Assembly (NCBI RefSeq): GCF_023100685.1
Contig: NZ_CP090064.1
Coordinates: forward strand, 4,173,501-4,237,500
Direction: 5' to 3'
DNA: 64,000 bases
Origin: Proteus vulgaris
GTDB lineage: Bacteria; Pseudomonadota; Gammaproteobacteria; Enterobacterales; Enterobacteriaceae
Below are positions 46,903 through 56,967 of this stretch, piece after piece. Position 1 is the first letter of the stretch. Each line of letters opens with the position of its first letter. A model generated the notes under the pieces. That model worked only from the letters and a program-made list of their open reading frames with translations. It did not search any database and was not told where the DNA came from. A program made the translations under genes and the position numbers.

Positions 46903-49323
46903 ATGAGCAATCAGTCCGATCACGATAGTGATACAAAGAGCATTCTCAACGATGTTAGCCGCCGTCACTTTATTCAAGCGAGCTCAGCATTAGTCACACT
47001 TCCTTTTCTCGCATCAAACTCTTTTGCTGCGACAACAGACAACGCTATTCCAGTAAAACCAATAAAAACTGAAGATGGCGAACGCGTTGTTTCAACTTGC
47101 AGTAGTTTCGACTGTGGCGGTAAATGTGATATTCGAGCCCATGTAAAAGATGGCAAAGTCACTCGTATTAGTACACGCCCAGATGCTGATCTAGATGAAG
47201 AGATGCCAATTATGCGTGCCTGTGTACGAGGCCGTGGTTATCGTAAATTTGTCTATCATCCAGACCGTTTAAAATACCCGATGAAACGCGTTGGCAAACG
47301 AGGCGAAGGTAAATTCGAACGCATCACTTGGGAAGAAGCAACCACCCTTATTGCACAAAATATGCAGCGCATTAACCAGCAATATGGTCCTGCATCACGC
47401 TTTGTCAGCTTAAGCACAGGGGTTACTGGCGGTATTTTCTCTGGCGCGAATATGTTACGTCGCCTGTTTAATATTACGGGTGGTTTTCTGGAAAACTATC
47501 ACTCGGTCAGTAACGGAAATACCCTTGCCGTCACTCCTTACACTTATGGCACTGCCGCTAGTGGTAGCACACTCGATACGTTAGAAAATACCCCTCTTGT
47601 CATTTTATGGGGTCATAACCCTAACGAAACTATTTTTGGTCATTCAAACCATTTCTTCCAAAAAATGAAGAAAAACGGCACTAAATTTATTGTCGTTGAT
47701 CCACGTTATTCTGATACTGCCTCTTCTTTAGCTGATCAATGGATCCCGTTACTGCCAACAACGGATAACGCCATGATGGATGCAATGATGTATGTCATCG
47801 TAAGCGAAAATCTGCACGATCAAGCCTTTATCGATAAATACACTGTCGGCTTTGATGAACACCAAATGCCTGAAGGTGTGGGTGAAAATGAGTCTTTAGT
47901 TGCCTATTTAATGGGTAAAAAAGATGGCATTAAGAAAACCCCAGAATGGGCTGAAACCATCACTAAAGTGCCAGCAGATACTATTAAACAATTAGCTCGC
48001 GAATATGCATCCACAAAACCAGCAGCATTGATGCAAGGTTGGGGGCCTCAGCGCCATATTTGTGGTGAACGGACGGCACGTGGTGCGACATTACTTGCCA
48101 CTATCACTGGTAATGTGGGTGTTCGTGGTGGTTGGGCTGCTGGCTATGGTATGGCTTTAAACTCTGAACTGCGTAAAACCATCGCAGGGCCAAGCCTATT
48201 AACCAACCCAGTAAAAGCAAAAATCAATATCACCAACTGGGTACAAGCGTGTGAAGACAAAAATTTAGTCACACCACAAAATGGGTTACTGAACGCCGAG
48301 AAACTTGATACTGAAATCAAGATGATTTTCTCAATGGCGGGTAACTACATGACAAACCAAAATACCGATATTCTTCATGCAGCTAAAGTACTTGAAGATG
48401 AATCGAAAGTAGAATTTATCGTTTGTAGTGATCTCTATCTAACCCCAAGTGCAAAATACGCTGATATCTTACTTCCAGAAACCAGCTTCTTAGAACGCTG
48501 GAACATCGGTGGTACATGGAGTTATGGCGACTACATTATTCTTTCTGAAAAAGTCATCGAGCCTGAATTTGAACGTCGTACTGACTATGATTGGTTACGT
48601 GAAGTTGCCGATAAATTAGGTGTGGGCGAACAATTTAGTGAAGGTAAAGAGACTGATCGCGATTGGATTGAATACTTAGTTGATGATGCCAGTGTTAAAC
48701 GTCCCGAAGACGGTATTCCAACTTTTAAAGAGCTATTAGTTAAACGTCGTCATCTCTTAAAACATCGTCCTCATACTCAAAATGTGGCGTTTGAGAAAAA
48801 TATCCAAGATATCGAGAATAATCCATTCCCAACGCCATCAGGCAAAATTGAGATTTTCTCTAAACGTTTATATGACATGAATAATGTCGATATCCCTGCG
48901 CTTTCTCATTATGTGCCTGCCATTGAAGGTCCTGAAGATACGTTGACGGATAAATTCCCGCTACAACTTATTACATGGAAAGGACGTAATCGCGCAAACT
49001 CAACGCAATTTGCCAACCCTTGGTTACAAGAAGTACAGCGCCAAGAACTTTGGATAAACCCATTAGATGCCCAAGATAGAAACATTAAAGAGGGCGAAAA
49101 AGTCAAAGTATATAACGAACGTGGGATCACGATGGTTCCCGTCAAATTAACACAACGAATTATGCCTGGTGTCGTCGCCTTGCAAGCAGGTGCTTGGTGG
49201 CAACCTGATGCAAAAGGCATAGATCAAGGTGGATGTGCCAACGTATTAACATCATCCCGTAGCACCGCAATGGCACACGGCAATGCTCACCAAACATTAT
49301 TGGTCGAGGTAGCAAAAGCATGA
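46903..49323 (+). CDS. dmsA: Anaerobic dimethyl sulfoxide reductase catalytic subunit DmsA (Mo-bisMGD)
   Basis: 806 residues from the ATG at 46903; an ATG seven codons earlier adds MFKVEFI and lacks a clear binding site. The twin-arginine signal SRRHFIQASSALVTLPFLA (RR at 20-21) sends the folded, cofactor-loaded enzyme to the periplasm. The [4Fe-4S] site reads CSSFDCGGKC with a fourth Cys in MRACVRG. Later blocks are molybdopterin-binding signatures (LVILWGHNPNETIFGH, KFIVVDPRYSDTAS, LMQGWGPQRHICGERTARG). It reduces DMSO and related S- or N-oxides with electrons from menaquinol via DmsC and DmsB. Paralogous YnfE-type reductases are the main alternative. Confidence 0.87.
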   Translation: MSNQSDHDSDTKSILNDVSRRHFIQASSALVTLPFLASNSFAATTDNAIPVKPIKTEDGERVVSTCSSFDCGGKCDIRAHVKDGKVTRISTRPDADLDEEMPIMRACVRGRGYRKFVYHPDRLKYPMKRVGKRGEGKFERITWEEATTLIAQNMQRINQQYGPASRFVSLSTGVTGGIFSGANMLRRLFNITGGFLENYHSVSNGNTLAVTPYTYGTAASGSTLDTLENTPLVILWGHNPNETIFGHSNHFFQKMKKNGTKFIVVDPRYSDTASSLADQWIPLLPTTDNAMMDAMMYVIVSENLHDQAFIDKYTVGFDEHQMPEGVGENESLVAYLMGKKDGIKKTPEWAETITKVPADTIKQLAREYASTKPAALMQGWGPQRHICGERTARGATLLATITGNVGVRGGWAAGYGMALNSELRKTIAGPSLLTNPVKAKINITNWVQACEDKNLVTPQNGLLNAEKLDTEIKMIFSMAGNYMTNQNTDILHAAKVLEDESKVEFIVCSDLYLTPSAKYADILLPETSFLERWNIGGTWSYGDYIILSEKVIEPEFERRTDYDWLREVADKLGVGEQFSEGKETDRDWIEYLVDDASVKRPEDGIPTFKELLVKRRHLLKHRPHTQNVAFEKNIQDIENNPFPTPSGKIEIFSKRLYDMNNVDIPALSHYVPAIEGPEDTLTDKFPLQLITWKGRNRANSTQFANPWLQEVQRQELWINPLDAQDRNIKEGEKVKVYNERGITMVPVKLTQRIMPGVVALQAGAWWQPDAKGIDQGGCANVLTSSRSTAMAHGNAHQTLLVEVAKA

Positions 49324-49961
49324 GTAAATTTATCGTTTATCCCGCTATAAGCAACAAACAGCTAGGGTTTTATATCGACAGCGCTCGCTGTTCAGGTTGT
49401 AAGGCGTGTCAGGTTGCGTGTAAAGATAAAAACAATCTTGATGTTGGACGCAAATTTCGTCGTGTCTATGAAATCACTGGAGGCGGTTATACTCGCAATC
49501 CTAAAGGCGCGCTAGTCAATAATGTCTTTGCTTACACGTTGTCTATCTCTTGTAACCATTGTGACGACCCTATTTGTGTTAAAAACTGCCCAACAACAGC
49601 AATGCATAAGCGTGAAGGTGATGGCATTGTCATGGTAGATACAGACAAATGTGTCGGTTGCGGTGCTTGTGCGTGGTCTTGCCCTTATGGCGCACCACAA
49701 ATGAATCCAGAAACCAAACAGATGTCGAAATGCGACTTTTGTATCGATTTACAGCAAAAAGGTGAACAACCGGTTTGTGTTGCAACTTGTCCTTTAGGTG
49801 CAATCCAATTTGGTCCTATTGATGAACTACGTGAACGCTATGGCGATTTAGATTATGTCACCGGTTTACCTTCTCCTGAAATAACGCATCCAAACCTTGT
49901 TATTAACCCACATCAGGGTGCCAATAATGACGGAATTAATAATAAGGGAGAAAGAAAATGA
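49320..49961 (+). CDS. dmsB: DMSO reductase iron-sulfur subunit DmsB
   Basis: 213 residues; the start overlaps the dmsA stop (ATGA). Four cysteine groups for four [4Fe-4S] clusters are visible: CSGCKACQVAC, CNHCDDPICVKNC, CVGCGACAWSC and CDFC ... CVATC. It passes electrons from DmsC to DmsA. The C-terminus ends in an Asn/Gly-rich tail (NNDGINNKGERK). It overlaps dmsC by the same ATGA arrangement. Confidence 0.93.
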   Translation: MSKFIVYPAISNKQLGFYIDSARCSGCKACQVACKDKNNLDVGRKFRRVYEITGGGYTRNPKGALVNNVFAYTLSISCNHCDDPICVKNCPTTAMHKREGDGIVMVDTDKCVGCGACAWSCPYGAPQMNPETKQMSKCDFCIDLQQKGEQPVCVATCPLGAIQFGPIDELRERYGDLDYVTGLPSPEITHPNLVINPHQGANNDGINNKGERK

Positions 49962-50857
49962 ATGAATGGTCATTGTTAATCTTCACATTTATGATGAATG
50001 CGACTATTGGTCTTGCACTAACAACAGGACTTTTTGCTCGTCGCCTTTCTCATTATCTCAATGCAGAAAGCTACTATCGCTTTATGTTGTTAGCCTTATT
50101 TGTGATTTGTGGGTTAGCTGGTTTAGGCTCTATCGCTTCAATTACTCACTTAGGTGTGCCATTAAATGCCCCTAATGCCATTAGAAATGTTTTTTCTGCT
50201 TGGCTAAGTCGTGAAGTCGCCGTCACTGCTATTTTTGTCGGTTGCTTAGGATTAACTTTTTTATGGCTCTGGCGCACTCGCAAACTCTCAATGCTGTTAT
50301 TAAGTACCAGTATTCTGATTGGGTTATTTGATATTTACTGCATGGCGTCGATTTATCGCCATACCTCCATTTTGACATGGATGGATCCTAACACTTACGT
50401 GATGTTCTTTGGAGCTATGTTAACGCTTGGTGCTGCTATTTTCTTTTTGCTGATCAAAGTATTACAACGTGTAGGAAGTAAATTAGGTATTGAAATACCG
50501 CAAGACTCTTTCCCAATACGCTGGAAATGGCAGTTATGGGGAATAATGGCATTTAGCTTAATTGGTCGATTACTGTATCAACCTTTTTATGAGCAATATT
50601 TAACTAGCACGTTATATAGCCAAAAATCGGTGACATTTCCGTTATCGCCTATTCAAGTGTATTACGCCATTGGTTCGTTACGCACTACATGCTGGATCTT
50701 AGCAACCTTTGCAGTATTGGCTTGTGGCTATAGTTTAGTGAAATTTTTAGCCCCTAAAAATCAAGGTAAATCAACTGAGTCTATTTTTGTACTTGGCTGT
50801 GTTATCGCAATTATCGCTGACTTTATGTTGCGTTATGTTTTCTACTCAATTCACTAG
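49958..50857 (+). CDS. dmsC: DMSO reductase membrane anchor subunit DmsC
   Basis: 299 residues with about eight membrane helices, the DmsC fold. It anchors DmsAB and oxidises menaquinol. Features include EWSLLIFTFMMNATIGLALTTG, ASITHLGVPLNAPNAIRNVF (the conserved His/Pro region), SWLSREVAVTAIFVG and the final IAIIADFMLRYVFYS. It starts inside the dmsB stop codon. Confidence 0.9.
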   Translation: MNEWSLLIFTFMMNATIGLALTTGLFARRLSHYLNAESYYRFMLLALFVICGLAGLGSIASITHLGVPLNAPNAIRNVFSAWLSREVAVTAIFVGCLGLTFLWLWRTRKLSMLLLSTSILIGLFDIYCMASIYRHTSILTWMDPNTYVMFFGAMLTLGAAIFFLLIKVLQRVGSKLGIEIPQDSFPIRWKWQLWGIMAFSLIGRLLYQPFYEQYLTSTLYSQKSVTFPLSPIQVYYAIGSLRTTCWILATFAVLACGYSLVKFLAPKNQGKSTESIFVLGCVIAIIADFMLRYVFYSIH

Positions 50858-50888
50858 TAGTCATTGAGCAAGTCGTTTAAATAATAAA

Positions 50889-50919
50889 AAAACAAACCTC
50901 ATTGATAGGGGTTTGTTTT
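50889..50919 (+). terminator. Hairpin between dmsC and dmsD
   Basis: AAAACAAACC (50889-50898) pairs with GGTTTGTTTT (50910-50919). The T-rich 3' arm gives a terminator-like shape, and the dmsD ribosome-binding site AAGGAAG starts right after it. It may reduce chaperone expression relative to the enzyme subunits. Confidence 0.7.
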
Positions 50920-50937
50920 AAGGAAGTATCAAAAATT

Positions 50938-51507
50938 ATGAGCAGACTCTCTTATTATGCGGCTGCATTTAATTTATTGGGAATTTGTTATTTATTCCCA
51001 CCTGATGATGACACCAATAAAACTGCACTCAACTTTTTTAAAACTGGGGATTTTGCAGCGCAGTGGCCTTGTAAAATTGAAAGCCGTCTGTGTGAACGTT
51101 TAATGAATTCTGCTTCTATCGATACAGAACAATTAAAAACTCAATGGCAAAATCTTTTTGTTGGCCCTAATGCTTTACCAGCCCCTCCTTGGGGGTCGGT
51201 CTATTTAGATCCTGAAGGTTTATTACAAGGGGATTCTACCCTTGCATTGAGTGAGTTTTTAAAACGGGAACGTTTAAAAGTAAATACGCCTTTTCCAGAG
51301 CCTGTTGATCATATCGGTTTGATGTTATTTCAAGCGGCGGTATTGGCATCAGAAAAAAGAGAAGACGCGGTTAATGAATTACTTTCCCTTCATTTGACTA
51401 CATGGCTACCTCACTATTTAAATAAATTAAAAATGAGTGGGTATAGCCAATTTTATAGCACGTTAACAGAACTGGTAACCATCACGGTGAACGCATTCAG
51501 AAAATAA
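50938..51507 (+). CDS. dmsD: Tat proofreading chaperone DmsD (TorD/DmsD family)
   Basis: 189 residues from the ATG at 50938, which has AAGGAAG upstream and gives the usual family N-terminus (MSRLSYYAAAFNLLG); an in-frame codon at 50902 lies inside the hairpin. The fold is all-helical. The conserved AFNLLGICYLFPPDD and LFVGPNALPAPPWGSVYLDPEG region (hot pocket with P-P-W-x-S-v-y-l-D) is clear. DmsD binds the twin-arginine signal of DmsA and holds it until the molybdenum cofactor is inserted. Confidence 0.9.
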   Translation: MSRLSYYAAAFNLLGICYLFPPDDDTNKTALNFFKTGDFAAQWPCKIESRLCERLMNSASIDTEQLKTQWQNLFVGPNALPAPPWGSVYLDPEGLLQGDSTLALSEFLKRERLKVNTPFPEPVDHIGLMLFQAAVLASEKREDAVNELLSLHLTTWLPHYLNKLKMSGYSQFYSTLTELVTITVNAFRK

Positions 51508-51545
51508 AAATTTATTAACAACTTATCATCCTAACATAATTATTT

Positions 51546-51582
51546 AAGGTAATTTGGACCACGCACCCAGATTACCTTTTTT
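51546..51582 (+). terminator. Rho-independent terminator after dmsD
   Basis: AAGGTAAT (51546-51553) pairs with ATTACCTT (51571-51578), with extra inner TGG/CCA pairs, and a run of six T follows or overlaps the end. It ends the dms transcript ahead of the convergent norR. Confidence 0.85.
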
Positions 51583-51609
51583 CGTTTAGGTCATTCCTTT
51601 TTAAAATTA

Positions 51610-53124
51610 TTATGATTTTAGCCCTAAGCGTTTTGTCAAACGACGTAAGTTAGCCGGATCAAGCGATAATTCTCGTGCCGTTGCCGCCCAATTTTGGTTA
51701 TTACGTAATAATGCTTGTTTAATTAAATCCCGCTGAAATTCATCCGTTGCTTCTTTTAAATTCTTTTCTTCAGAAGGTAATGTTTGAGAGGCAGAGTGAA
51801 CTGGATTTTCAGCCCCTAAAGCAAAATGGCTAATTTGTAAAATAAGGCTATCGGTTTTATTTCCAGCTCTTGCTAAGACAATTGCTCGGTGAATGGTATG
51901 TTCTAATTCACGCACATTACCCGGCCAAGAATAATGCAATAAATAAAGGCGCAATTCAGGACTAATAATCACTTGCGTAAGATTAAAACGCTGACGATAT
52001 TGCTCGCAAAAATAACCCACTAATAGCAAAATATCTTCGTCTCTCTCTCGTAATGGCGGAACATGCAAAGGAAAAATACTTAAACGATGGAAAAGATCGG
52101 CACGGAAATTGCCCGCTAATACTTCCTCCCATAAATCACGATTCGTTGCCGCTAATACACGTACATTAACGCGCAAATTACGATCGTCACCAATACGTTG
52201 AATATCGCCATATTGTAAAACACGCAGTAATTTTGCTTGGAGTGATAATGATAACTCCCCAATTTCATCAAGGAATAACGTTCCATTATCCGCCATTTCA
52301 AATTTACCACTACGATGGCTAATTGCGCCGGTAAAAGCCCCTTTCACATGCCCAAATAATTCACTTTCTGCCACACTCTCAGGAAGTGCTGCACAATTTA
52401 AATAGACTAACGGATTATCTGCACGATTAGACATTTCATGAATAGCTTTGACCACCAGCTCTTTACCCGTTCCCGTTTCACCACTCACCAAAATATTCAT
52501 ATCTGCGGGTGCAACAATTTCTATTTCTTTTTTCAGTTGCATCATCGAAGGCGATAAACCAATAATTTCTGTTTTTACTGTGGGCTTAAACGTATTGGTT
52601 GGCGTAAATAACATATTTTGATTTTCGAGTTGCTCAATCAATAATGCATTATTTAATGCACCAGAAGTTAATGCTGCAATTAAACGTAATTCTTCATCAC
52701 TAAAAGTATCGAACTGATGAGGGTCCATTCCATCAAGTGTTAACGTACCAATTAAATCTTGCCCAGCAAATAATGGTAATCCCACACAAGCATGAACTTT
52801 TAAATGCTCTCTATCTGGAATAAGGCCATCATAAGGATCGGGTAAATCACTGTCCGCGGGAAAACGCACCACATCCCCTGCTCGCGCTATAGTTTCAAGA
52901 CGAGGATGCCCTTCTAGTAAAAAACGACGCCCTAATACATCAGGCACAAGGCCATCTATGGCTAATGGGATAAACTGATGAGGCTCATAACGAAGCAATG
53001 CCGCGGCATCGCAATTTAGCACTTGCCGAAGTGTGGTCACCAGTCGCTGAAATCTATCTTGGTGACCAACATCTTTTTGTAATTCAATGGCAATTTTAGC
53101 CAACACATCAACAGAAAAACCCAT
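51610..53124 (-). CDS. norR: Nitric-oxide-responsive sigma-54 activator NorR
   Basis: 504 residues. The N-terminal GAF domain (about 20-170) binds iron that senses [25 protein letters not shown] holds conserved acidic and basic residues. The AAA+ domain has GETGTGKE (Walker A), the sigma-54 contact loop GAFTGA in [15 protein letters not shown], and [11 protein letters not shown] (Walker B). The C-terminal Fis-type helix-turn-helix is [28 protein letters not shown] precedes the start. It is divergent from norV with three matching binding sites between them. Confidence 0.95.
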   Translation of the reverse strand: MGFSVDVLAKIAIELQKDVGHQDRFQRLVTTLRQVLNCDAAALLRYEPHQFIPLAIDGLVPDVLGRRFLLEGHPRLETIARAGDVVRFPADSDLPDPYDGLIPDREHLKVHACVGLPLFAGQDLIGTLTLDGMDPHQFDTFSDEELRLIAALTSGALNNALLIEQLENQNMLFTPTNTFKPTVKTEIIGLSPSMMQLKKEIEIVAPADMNILVSGETGTGKELVVKAIHEMSNRADNPLVYLNCAALPESVAESELFGHVKGAFTGAISHRSGKFEMADNGTLFLDEIGELSLSLQAKLLRVLQYGDIQRIGDDRNLRVNVRVLAATNRDLWEEVLAGNFRADLFHRLSIFPLHVPPLRERDEDILLLVGYFCEQYRQRFNLTQVIISPELRLYLLHYSWPGNVRELEHTIHRAIVLARAGNKTDSLILQISHFALGAENPVHSASQTLPSEEKNLKEATDEFQRDLIKQALLRNNQNWAATARELSLDPANLRRLTKRLGLKS

Positions 53125-53138
53125 AAAAACACCTCATA

Positions 53139-53193
53139 GTCATTATGACCGCTATTATGGTCATTTTGACATGATAAAGATAGTCATATTGAC
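53139..53193. promoter_or_regulatory. Three NorR enhancer sites
   Basis: Three perfect inverted repeats of form GTCA-N3-TGAC occur at 53139-53149 (GTCATTATGAC), 53160-53170 (GTCATTTTGAC) and 53183-53193 (GTCATATTGAC). They fit the NorR core GT-N7-AC. The spacing of 21 and 23 bases puts them on about the same DNA face. NorR hexamers are known to need three sites upstream of norV. Confidence 0.9.
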
Positions 53194-53247
53194 AATATAT
53201 AAATAGCCATGAAAATAAAAACTGTTTTAAAACAATAAGATAAAAAC

Positions 53248-53263
53248 TGGCATGCTTCTTGAT
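53248..53263 (+). promoter_or_regulatory. Sigma-54 promoter of norVW
   Basis: TGGCATGCTTCTTGAT matches the -24/-12 element TGGCACG-N4-TTGCW, with GG at 53249-53250 and the second motif at the correct 10-base distance. It lies 55 bases downstream of the last NorR site and 52 bases before the norV start. The -12 element has A for C. Confidence 0.82.
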
Positions 53264-53314
53264 TATATCAATACATATCCCGATGAAAAGATTAATGAGA
53301 AGGAACAACACAAA

Positions 53315-54763
53315 ATGGCTATTCATGTTAAAAATAATGTTAATTGGGTTGGACAACGTGACTGGGAAGTTCGTGATTTTCATGGCACTGAATACAAAAC
53401 ATTATTAGGTAGTAGCTATAACAGCTACCTAATACGTGAAGAAAAAAATGTGCTTATTGATACCGTTGACCATAAATTCAGTCGTGAATTTGTACAAAAT
53501 TTACGAACACAAATTAATCTGGAAGAGATTGATTACATTATTATTAATCATGCAGAAGAGGATCACGCGGGTGCACTCACTGAGTTGATGTCTTTTATTC
53601 CTAATACCCCGATTTATTGCACAGCAAACGCCATTGATTCAATCAATGGGCATCATCATCACCCTGAATGGAATTTTAATATCGTTAAAACAGGCGATAG
53701 CCTAGATATTGGTAATGGCAAGCAACTAATTTTTGTTGAAACGCCAATGCTACATTGGCCTGACAGTATGATGACCTATTTGACTGGTGATGCGATTTTA
53801 TTTAGTAATGATGCCTTTGGTCAGCACTATTGTGATGAACGGTTGTTTAACGATGAAGTTGATCAAAACGAATTATTTGAACAATGCCAACGTTATTACG
53901 CTAATATTTTGACGCCATTTAGCCGCCTTGTAACACCGAAAATTAATGAAATCTTAGGCTTTAATTTACCTGTCGATATGATTGCCACCTCTCACGGTGT
54001 GGTATGGCGTGATAATCCAACACAAATTGTTGAATTATATCTAAAATGGGCGGCAGACTATCAAGAAGATCGTATCACTATTTTCTATGACACCATGTCT
54101 AACAATACCCGTATGATGGCAGATGCCATTGCACAAGGTATCAATGAAATTGATCCTAACGTGTTTGTAAAAAGCTATAACGTCGCCAAAAGTGATAAAA
54201 ATGACATTATCACCAGTGCGTTTCGTTCTAAGGGCGTGCTTGTTGGTTCATCAACGATGAATAATGTGATGATGCCAAAAATTGCCGCCATGCTTGAAGA
54301 GATGACTGGCTTACGTTTTCGTAATAAAAAAGCGGCTGCTTTCGGGAGTTATGGTTGGAATGGTGGTGCCGTTGACCGTATTCAAACCCGCTTAATGGAT
54401 GCTGGATTTGAAACCGCACTAGCGCTAAAAACCAAATGGCGCCCAGATATGCAAGCACAAGAAATTTGTCGTGAATATGGCCGTGAACTTGCACGCCAAT
54501 GGGCTTTAGCGCCACTTCCTGCGACTCAATCTTGTTGCACTGCCTCATCACAACCTGAAATTACCACAAGTGTTGAAGCTATCGATTTAGGTCCACGTAT
54601 GCAATGCAGTGTGTGCCAATGGATTTACGATCCGGCAGTAGGTGAACCAATGCAAAACGTTCAACCTAATACACCATGGAGTGAAGTTCCTGATAGCTTC
54701 TTATGCCCTGAATGCTCATTAGGAAAGGATGTCTTTGATGCGCTTGCAAAGGAGGCAAAATGA
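53315..54763 (+). CDS. norV: Anaerobic nitric oxide reductase flavorubredoxin NorV
   Basis: 482 residues from the ATG at 53315. Any start at 53252 would lie within the sigma-54 promoter, and AGAAGGA sits just upstream of 53315. The N-terminal metallo-beta-lactamase di-iron domain has NHAEEDHAG (H-x-E-x-D-H ligands). A flavodoxin domain (about 255-395, [20 protein letters not shown]) binds FMN. The C-terminal rubredoxin domain has [10 protein letters not shown] and CPECSLG, four Cys for one iron. It reduces NO to N2O without oxygen, with electrons from NADH via NorW. It overlaps norW by ATGA. Confidence 0.96.
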   Translation: MAIHVKNNVNWVGQRDWEVRDFHGTEYKTLLGSSYNSYLIREEKNVLIDTVDHKFSREFVQNLRTQINLEEIDYIIINHAEEDHAGALTELMSFIPNTPIYCTANAIDSINGHHHHPEWNFNIVKTGDSLDIGNGKQLIFVETPMLHWPDSMMTYLTGDAILFSNDAFGQHYCDERLFNDEVDQNELFEQCQRYYANILTPFSRLVTPKINEILGFNLPVDMIATSHGVVWRDNPTQIVELYLKWAADYQEDRITIFYDTMSNNTRMMADAIAQGINEIDPNVFVKSYNVAKSDKNDIITSAFRSKGVLVGSSTMNNVMMPKIAAMLEEMTGLRFRNKKAAAFGSYGWNGGAVDRIQTRLMDAGFETALALKTKWRPDMQAQEICREYGRELARQWALAPLPATQSCCTASSQPEITTSVEAIDLGPRMQCSVCQWIYDPAVGEPMQNVQPNTPWSEVPDSFLCPECSLGKDVFDALAKEAK

Positions 54764-55914
54764 GTACAGATCTTCTCAATAATGGGATTGTTATTATTGG
54801 TGCGGGCTTCGCTGCGCGCCAATTAGTTAAAAATATTCGCAAATTTAATGCAGATATTCCCATTACCCTCATTGCCTCAGATAGCATTGATGAATATAAC
54901 AAGCCGGATTTAAGCCATGTTATTAGTCAGGCTCAAAATGCGGATGATCTAACCAAACAAACAGCCCAAGAGTTTGCACAACAATATCAACTAGCCATTT
55001 ATCCTTATACGCAAGTTGTTGATATTAATACGGATGAAAAACGTATTCAGAGCACTCAAGGTGAGCAATGGTATTACGATAAATTGGTATTAGCGACTGG
55101 CGCTAAAACTTATTGCCCTGCTATTTCGGGCCATGAGTTAATGTTTACGCTTAATAGCCAACAAGAGTATCGAACTTATGAAGCACAAATTCACCAAGCT
55201 AAGCGCGTATTAATTTTAGGCGCGGGTTTAATTGGCACTGAATTAGCGATGGACTTTAGTCGGGCAGGTAAAGAGGTGATCCTTGCAGATATTTCAGGAC
55301 AATTATTATCTTCTTTGATCCCCTCCGATCTCAGTGGCCGTTTGCAATCAAGCCTTACTGAAATAGGTGTACGCTTAATGCTGAAATCACCATTACAGTC
55401 ATTAACACAAACCGATAACGGTATTTTAGCGACATTTAATCAACATCATCAATTAACGGTTGATTGCGTTATTGCCGCTACAGGACTCATACCCAATATG
55501 GAATTAGCTCACCTTGCGGGTTTACATACCGATCGTGGAATTATGGTAAATGAATATCTGCAAAGCAGTAATAATGATATTTATGCCTTAGGGGATTGTG
55601 CACAAATCAACGGTAACTTATTACCCTTTTTACAGCCAATACAATTAAGTGCGATGCATTTAGCCAAATCACTCGTAGGTGAAAATAATACTCCACTGAA
55701 TTTACCACCAATGATTATTCGGGTGAAAACACCGTTAATGCCTCTACATCTTGCCGGTGAAACTGCTCGTAATGACTTAACGTGGAATATTAATACAACA
55801 CAATCGGGCGTTATCGCCAAAGGCTTTGATGAGAATGATGTATTACGTGCCTTTGTGGTAACGGAAGAACAAGTAAAAGAAGCTTTTGCATTATTAAGAG
55901 CACTATCCGCTTAA
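54760..55914 (+). CDS. norW: NADH:flavorubredoxin reductase NorW
   Basis: 384 residues. FAD-binding motif [20 protein letters not shown]-binding motif [22 protein letters not shown], and C-terminal FAD motif [11 protein letters not shown]. It passes electrons from NADH to the rubredoxin domain of NorV. It starts within the norV stop codon. Its last codons are duplicated downstream as a non-coding copy. Confidence 0.95.
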   Translation: MSTDLLNNGIVIIGAGFAARQLVKNIRKFNADIPITLIASDSIDEYNKPDLSHVISQAQNADDLTKQTAQEFAQQYQLAIYPYTQVVDINTDEKRIQSTQGEQWYYDKLVLATGAKTYCPAISGHELMFTLNSQQEYRTYEAQIHQAKRVLILGAGLIGTELAMDFSRAGKEVILADISGQLLSSLIPSDLSGRLQSSLTEIGVRLMLKSPLQSLTQTDNGILATFNQHHQLTVDCVIAATGLIPNMELAHLAGLHTDRGIMVNEYLQSSNNDIYALGDCAQINGNLLPFLQPIQLSAMHLAKSLVGENNTPLNLPPMIIRVKTPLMPLHLAGETARNDLTWNINTTQSGVIAKGFDENDVLRAFVVTEEQVKEAFALLRALSA

Positions 55915-56085
55915 TTTAAACAGTGATATCGCTAAACAAAGCCAGCAACGCTGCGACTTGAATAGACGCAAATAGATACTCTAAATGTTGCATTATTAAG
56001 AGCGCTGCCTACTTAATTTTAATAGTGATATCCCTAAACAAAGCCAACAACGCTACAACTTAAATAGATACAAACAGATACTCTA
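55886..56085 (+). repeat. 102-bp tandem duplication including the 3' end of norW
   Basis: The segment starting TTGCATTATTAAGAG at 55886 is repeated from 55988 with scattered substitutions, so the second copy carries an untranslated relic of the last norW codons. Its 3' part continues as a 30-base tandem unit (ACTTAAATAGATACAAACAG at 56058 and a variant at 56088). Confidence 0.85.
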
Positions 56086-56118
56086 CAACTTGAATAGGTA
56101 CAAACAGATACTCTAAAT

Positions 56119-56234
56119 AATTCGAGGTGTAGCTAGGCGACAAGTAAATGAGTCGCTAGGAGCATACATAAGTATGTGACTAGTGCGAATGAACGCAGTC
56201 AACAACGCTACAACTTGAAGTATGACGAGTATAA
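56119..56234 (+). repeat. Structured dispersed intergenic repeat upstream of ytfE
   Basis: It contains CTAGGCGAC / GTCGCTAG and CATAC-ATAA-GTATG stems and ends in CAACTTGAAGTATGACGAGT, close to the dispersed element I recall from Yersinia, Serratia and Proteus intergenic regions (often written as its complement, ATACCCGTCATACTTCAAGT). It fills the space before ytfE. The family identity is from memory. Confidence 0.65.
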
Positions 56235-56246
56235 ACAGGTGAAACT

Positions 56247-56909
56247 ATGAACTTACGAGATCAACCACTAGGCCAACTGGCCCTATCCATTTCCGGCGCC
56301 AGTGCCATATTCCGCCAATATAATCTCGACTTCTGCTGTGGAGGAAAAAGAACATTAAGCAAATCTGCAGAGAAAGCAGGACTCAACATTGATGAAATTG
56401 AAAGTAAATTAATTGCCCTTTCAGAACAACCATTAGAAAAAGATTGGCGACAAGCGCCATTAAGTGAAATTATTGATTTTATTATTGTTCGCTACCACGA
56501 CAAACACAGAGCACAATTACCGGAACTTATTCTACAAGCAGAAAAAGTAGAGCGGGTTCATGAAGCAAAACCGACTGTCCCTAAAGGATTAGCTCGCCAA
56601 TTAACACTATTATTAGATGAGCTGACAAGCCATATGATGAAAGAGGAACGCATTCTCTTTCCTATGATAAAAAATGGATTGGGAAGCCAAGCTGGGGCTC
56701 CTATTAGTGTTATGGAACATGAACATGATGATGCGGGTGAAATTGTTGAAGTAATTAAATTTATTACCAAAAACGTCACACCACCACCTGAAGCCTGCAC
56801 CACATGGAGAGTACTTTATAATGGTATTAATGAGTTTATTGACGATTTAATGAATCATATTAGCTTAGAAAACAACTTATTATTTCCAAGAGCATTAGCG
56901 GGCGAGTAA
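56247..56909 (+). CDS. ytfE: Iron-sulfur cluster repair di-iron protein YtfE (RIC)
   Basis: 220 residues, the usual length. The N-terminal ScdA domain has [16 protein letters not shown] with the CC pair. A hemerythrin-like four-helix domain carries metal-ligand motifs [40 protein letters not shown] and [14 protein letters not shown]. It restores iron-sulfur clusters damaged by NO or peroxide. CAGGTGAAAC gives a ribosome-binding site. In many enterics ytfE is controlled by NsrR; no NsrR site can be seen, because the space upstream is filled by repeats. Read-through from norVW is therefore likely. Confidence 0.93.
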   Translation: MNLRDQPLGQLALSISGASAIFRQYNLDFCCGGKRTLSKSAEKAGLNIDEIESKLIALSEQPLEKDWRQAPLSEIIDFIIVRYHDKHRAQLPELILQAEKVERVHEAKPTVPKGLARQLTLLLDELTSHMMKEERILFPMIKNGLGSQAGAPISVMEHEHDDAGEIVEVIKFITKNVTPPPEACTTWRVLYNGINEFIDDLMNHISLENNLLFPRALAGE

Positions 56910-56920
56910 TAATGTACACA

Positions 56921-56950
56921 CAGGGGATTTCATCATCCCCTGCTATTTTT
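56921..56950 (+). terminator. Terminator after ytfE
   Basis: CAGGGGAT (56921-56928) pairs perfectly with ATCCCCTG (56935-56942) around a 6-base loop, followed by ctaTTTTT. It lies just after the ytfE stop and before the convergent regulator gene. Confidence 0.88.
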
Positions 56951-56967
56951 ATAACAATCAGTAAATC

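Noticed and set aside
46717..46977. Minus-strand open frame of 86 codons overlapping the dmsA start
   Set aside because: It has no family match and overlaps the promoter region and Tat signal of dmsA; it looks like a chance frame.
53252..53314. N-terminal extension of NorV starting at 53252
   Set aside because: It would begin inside the sigma-54 promoter; the family start with a Shine-Dalgarno is at 53315.
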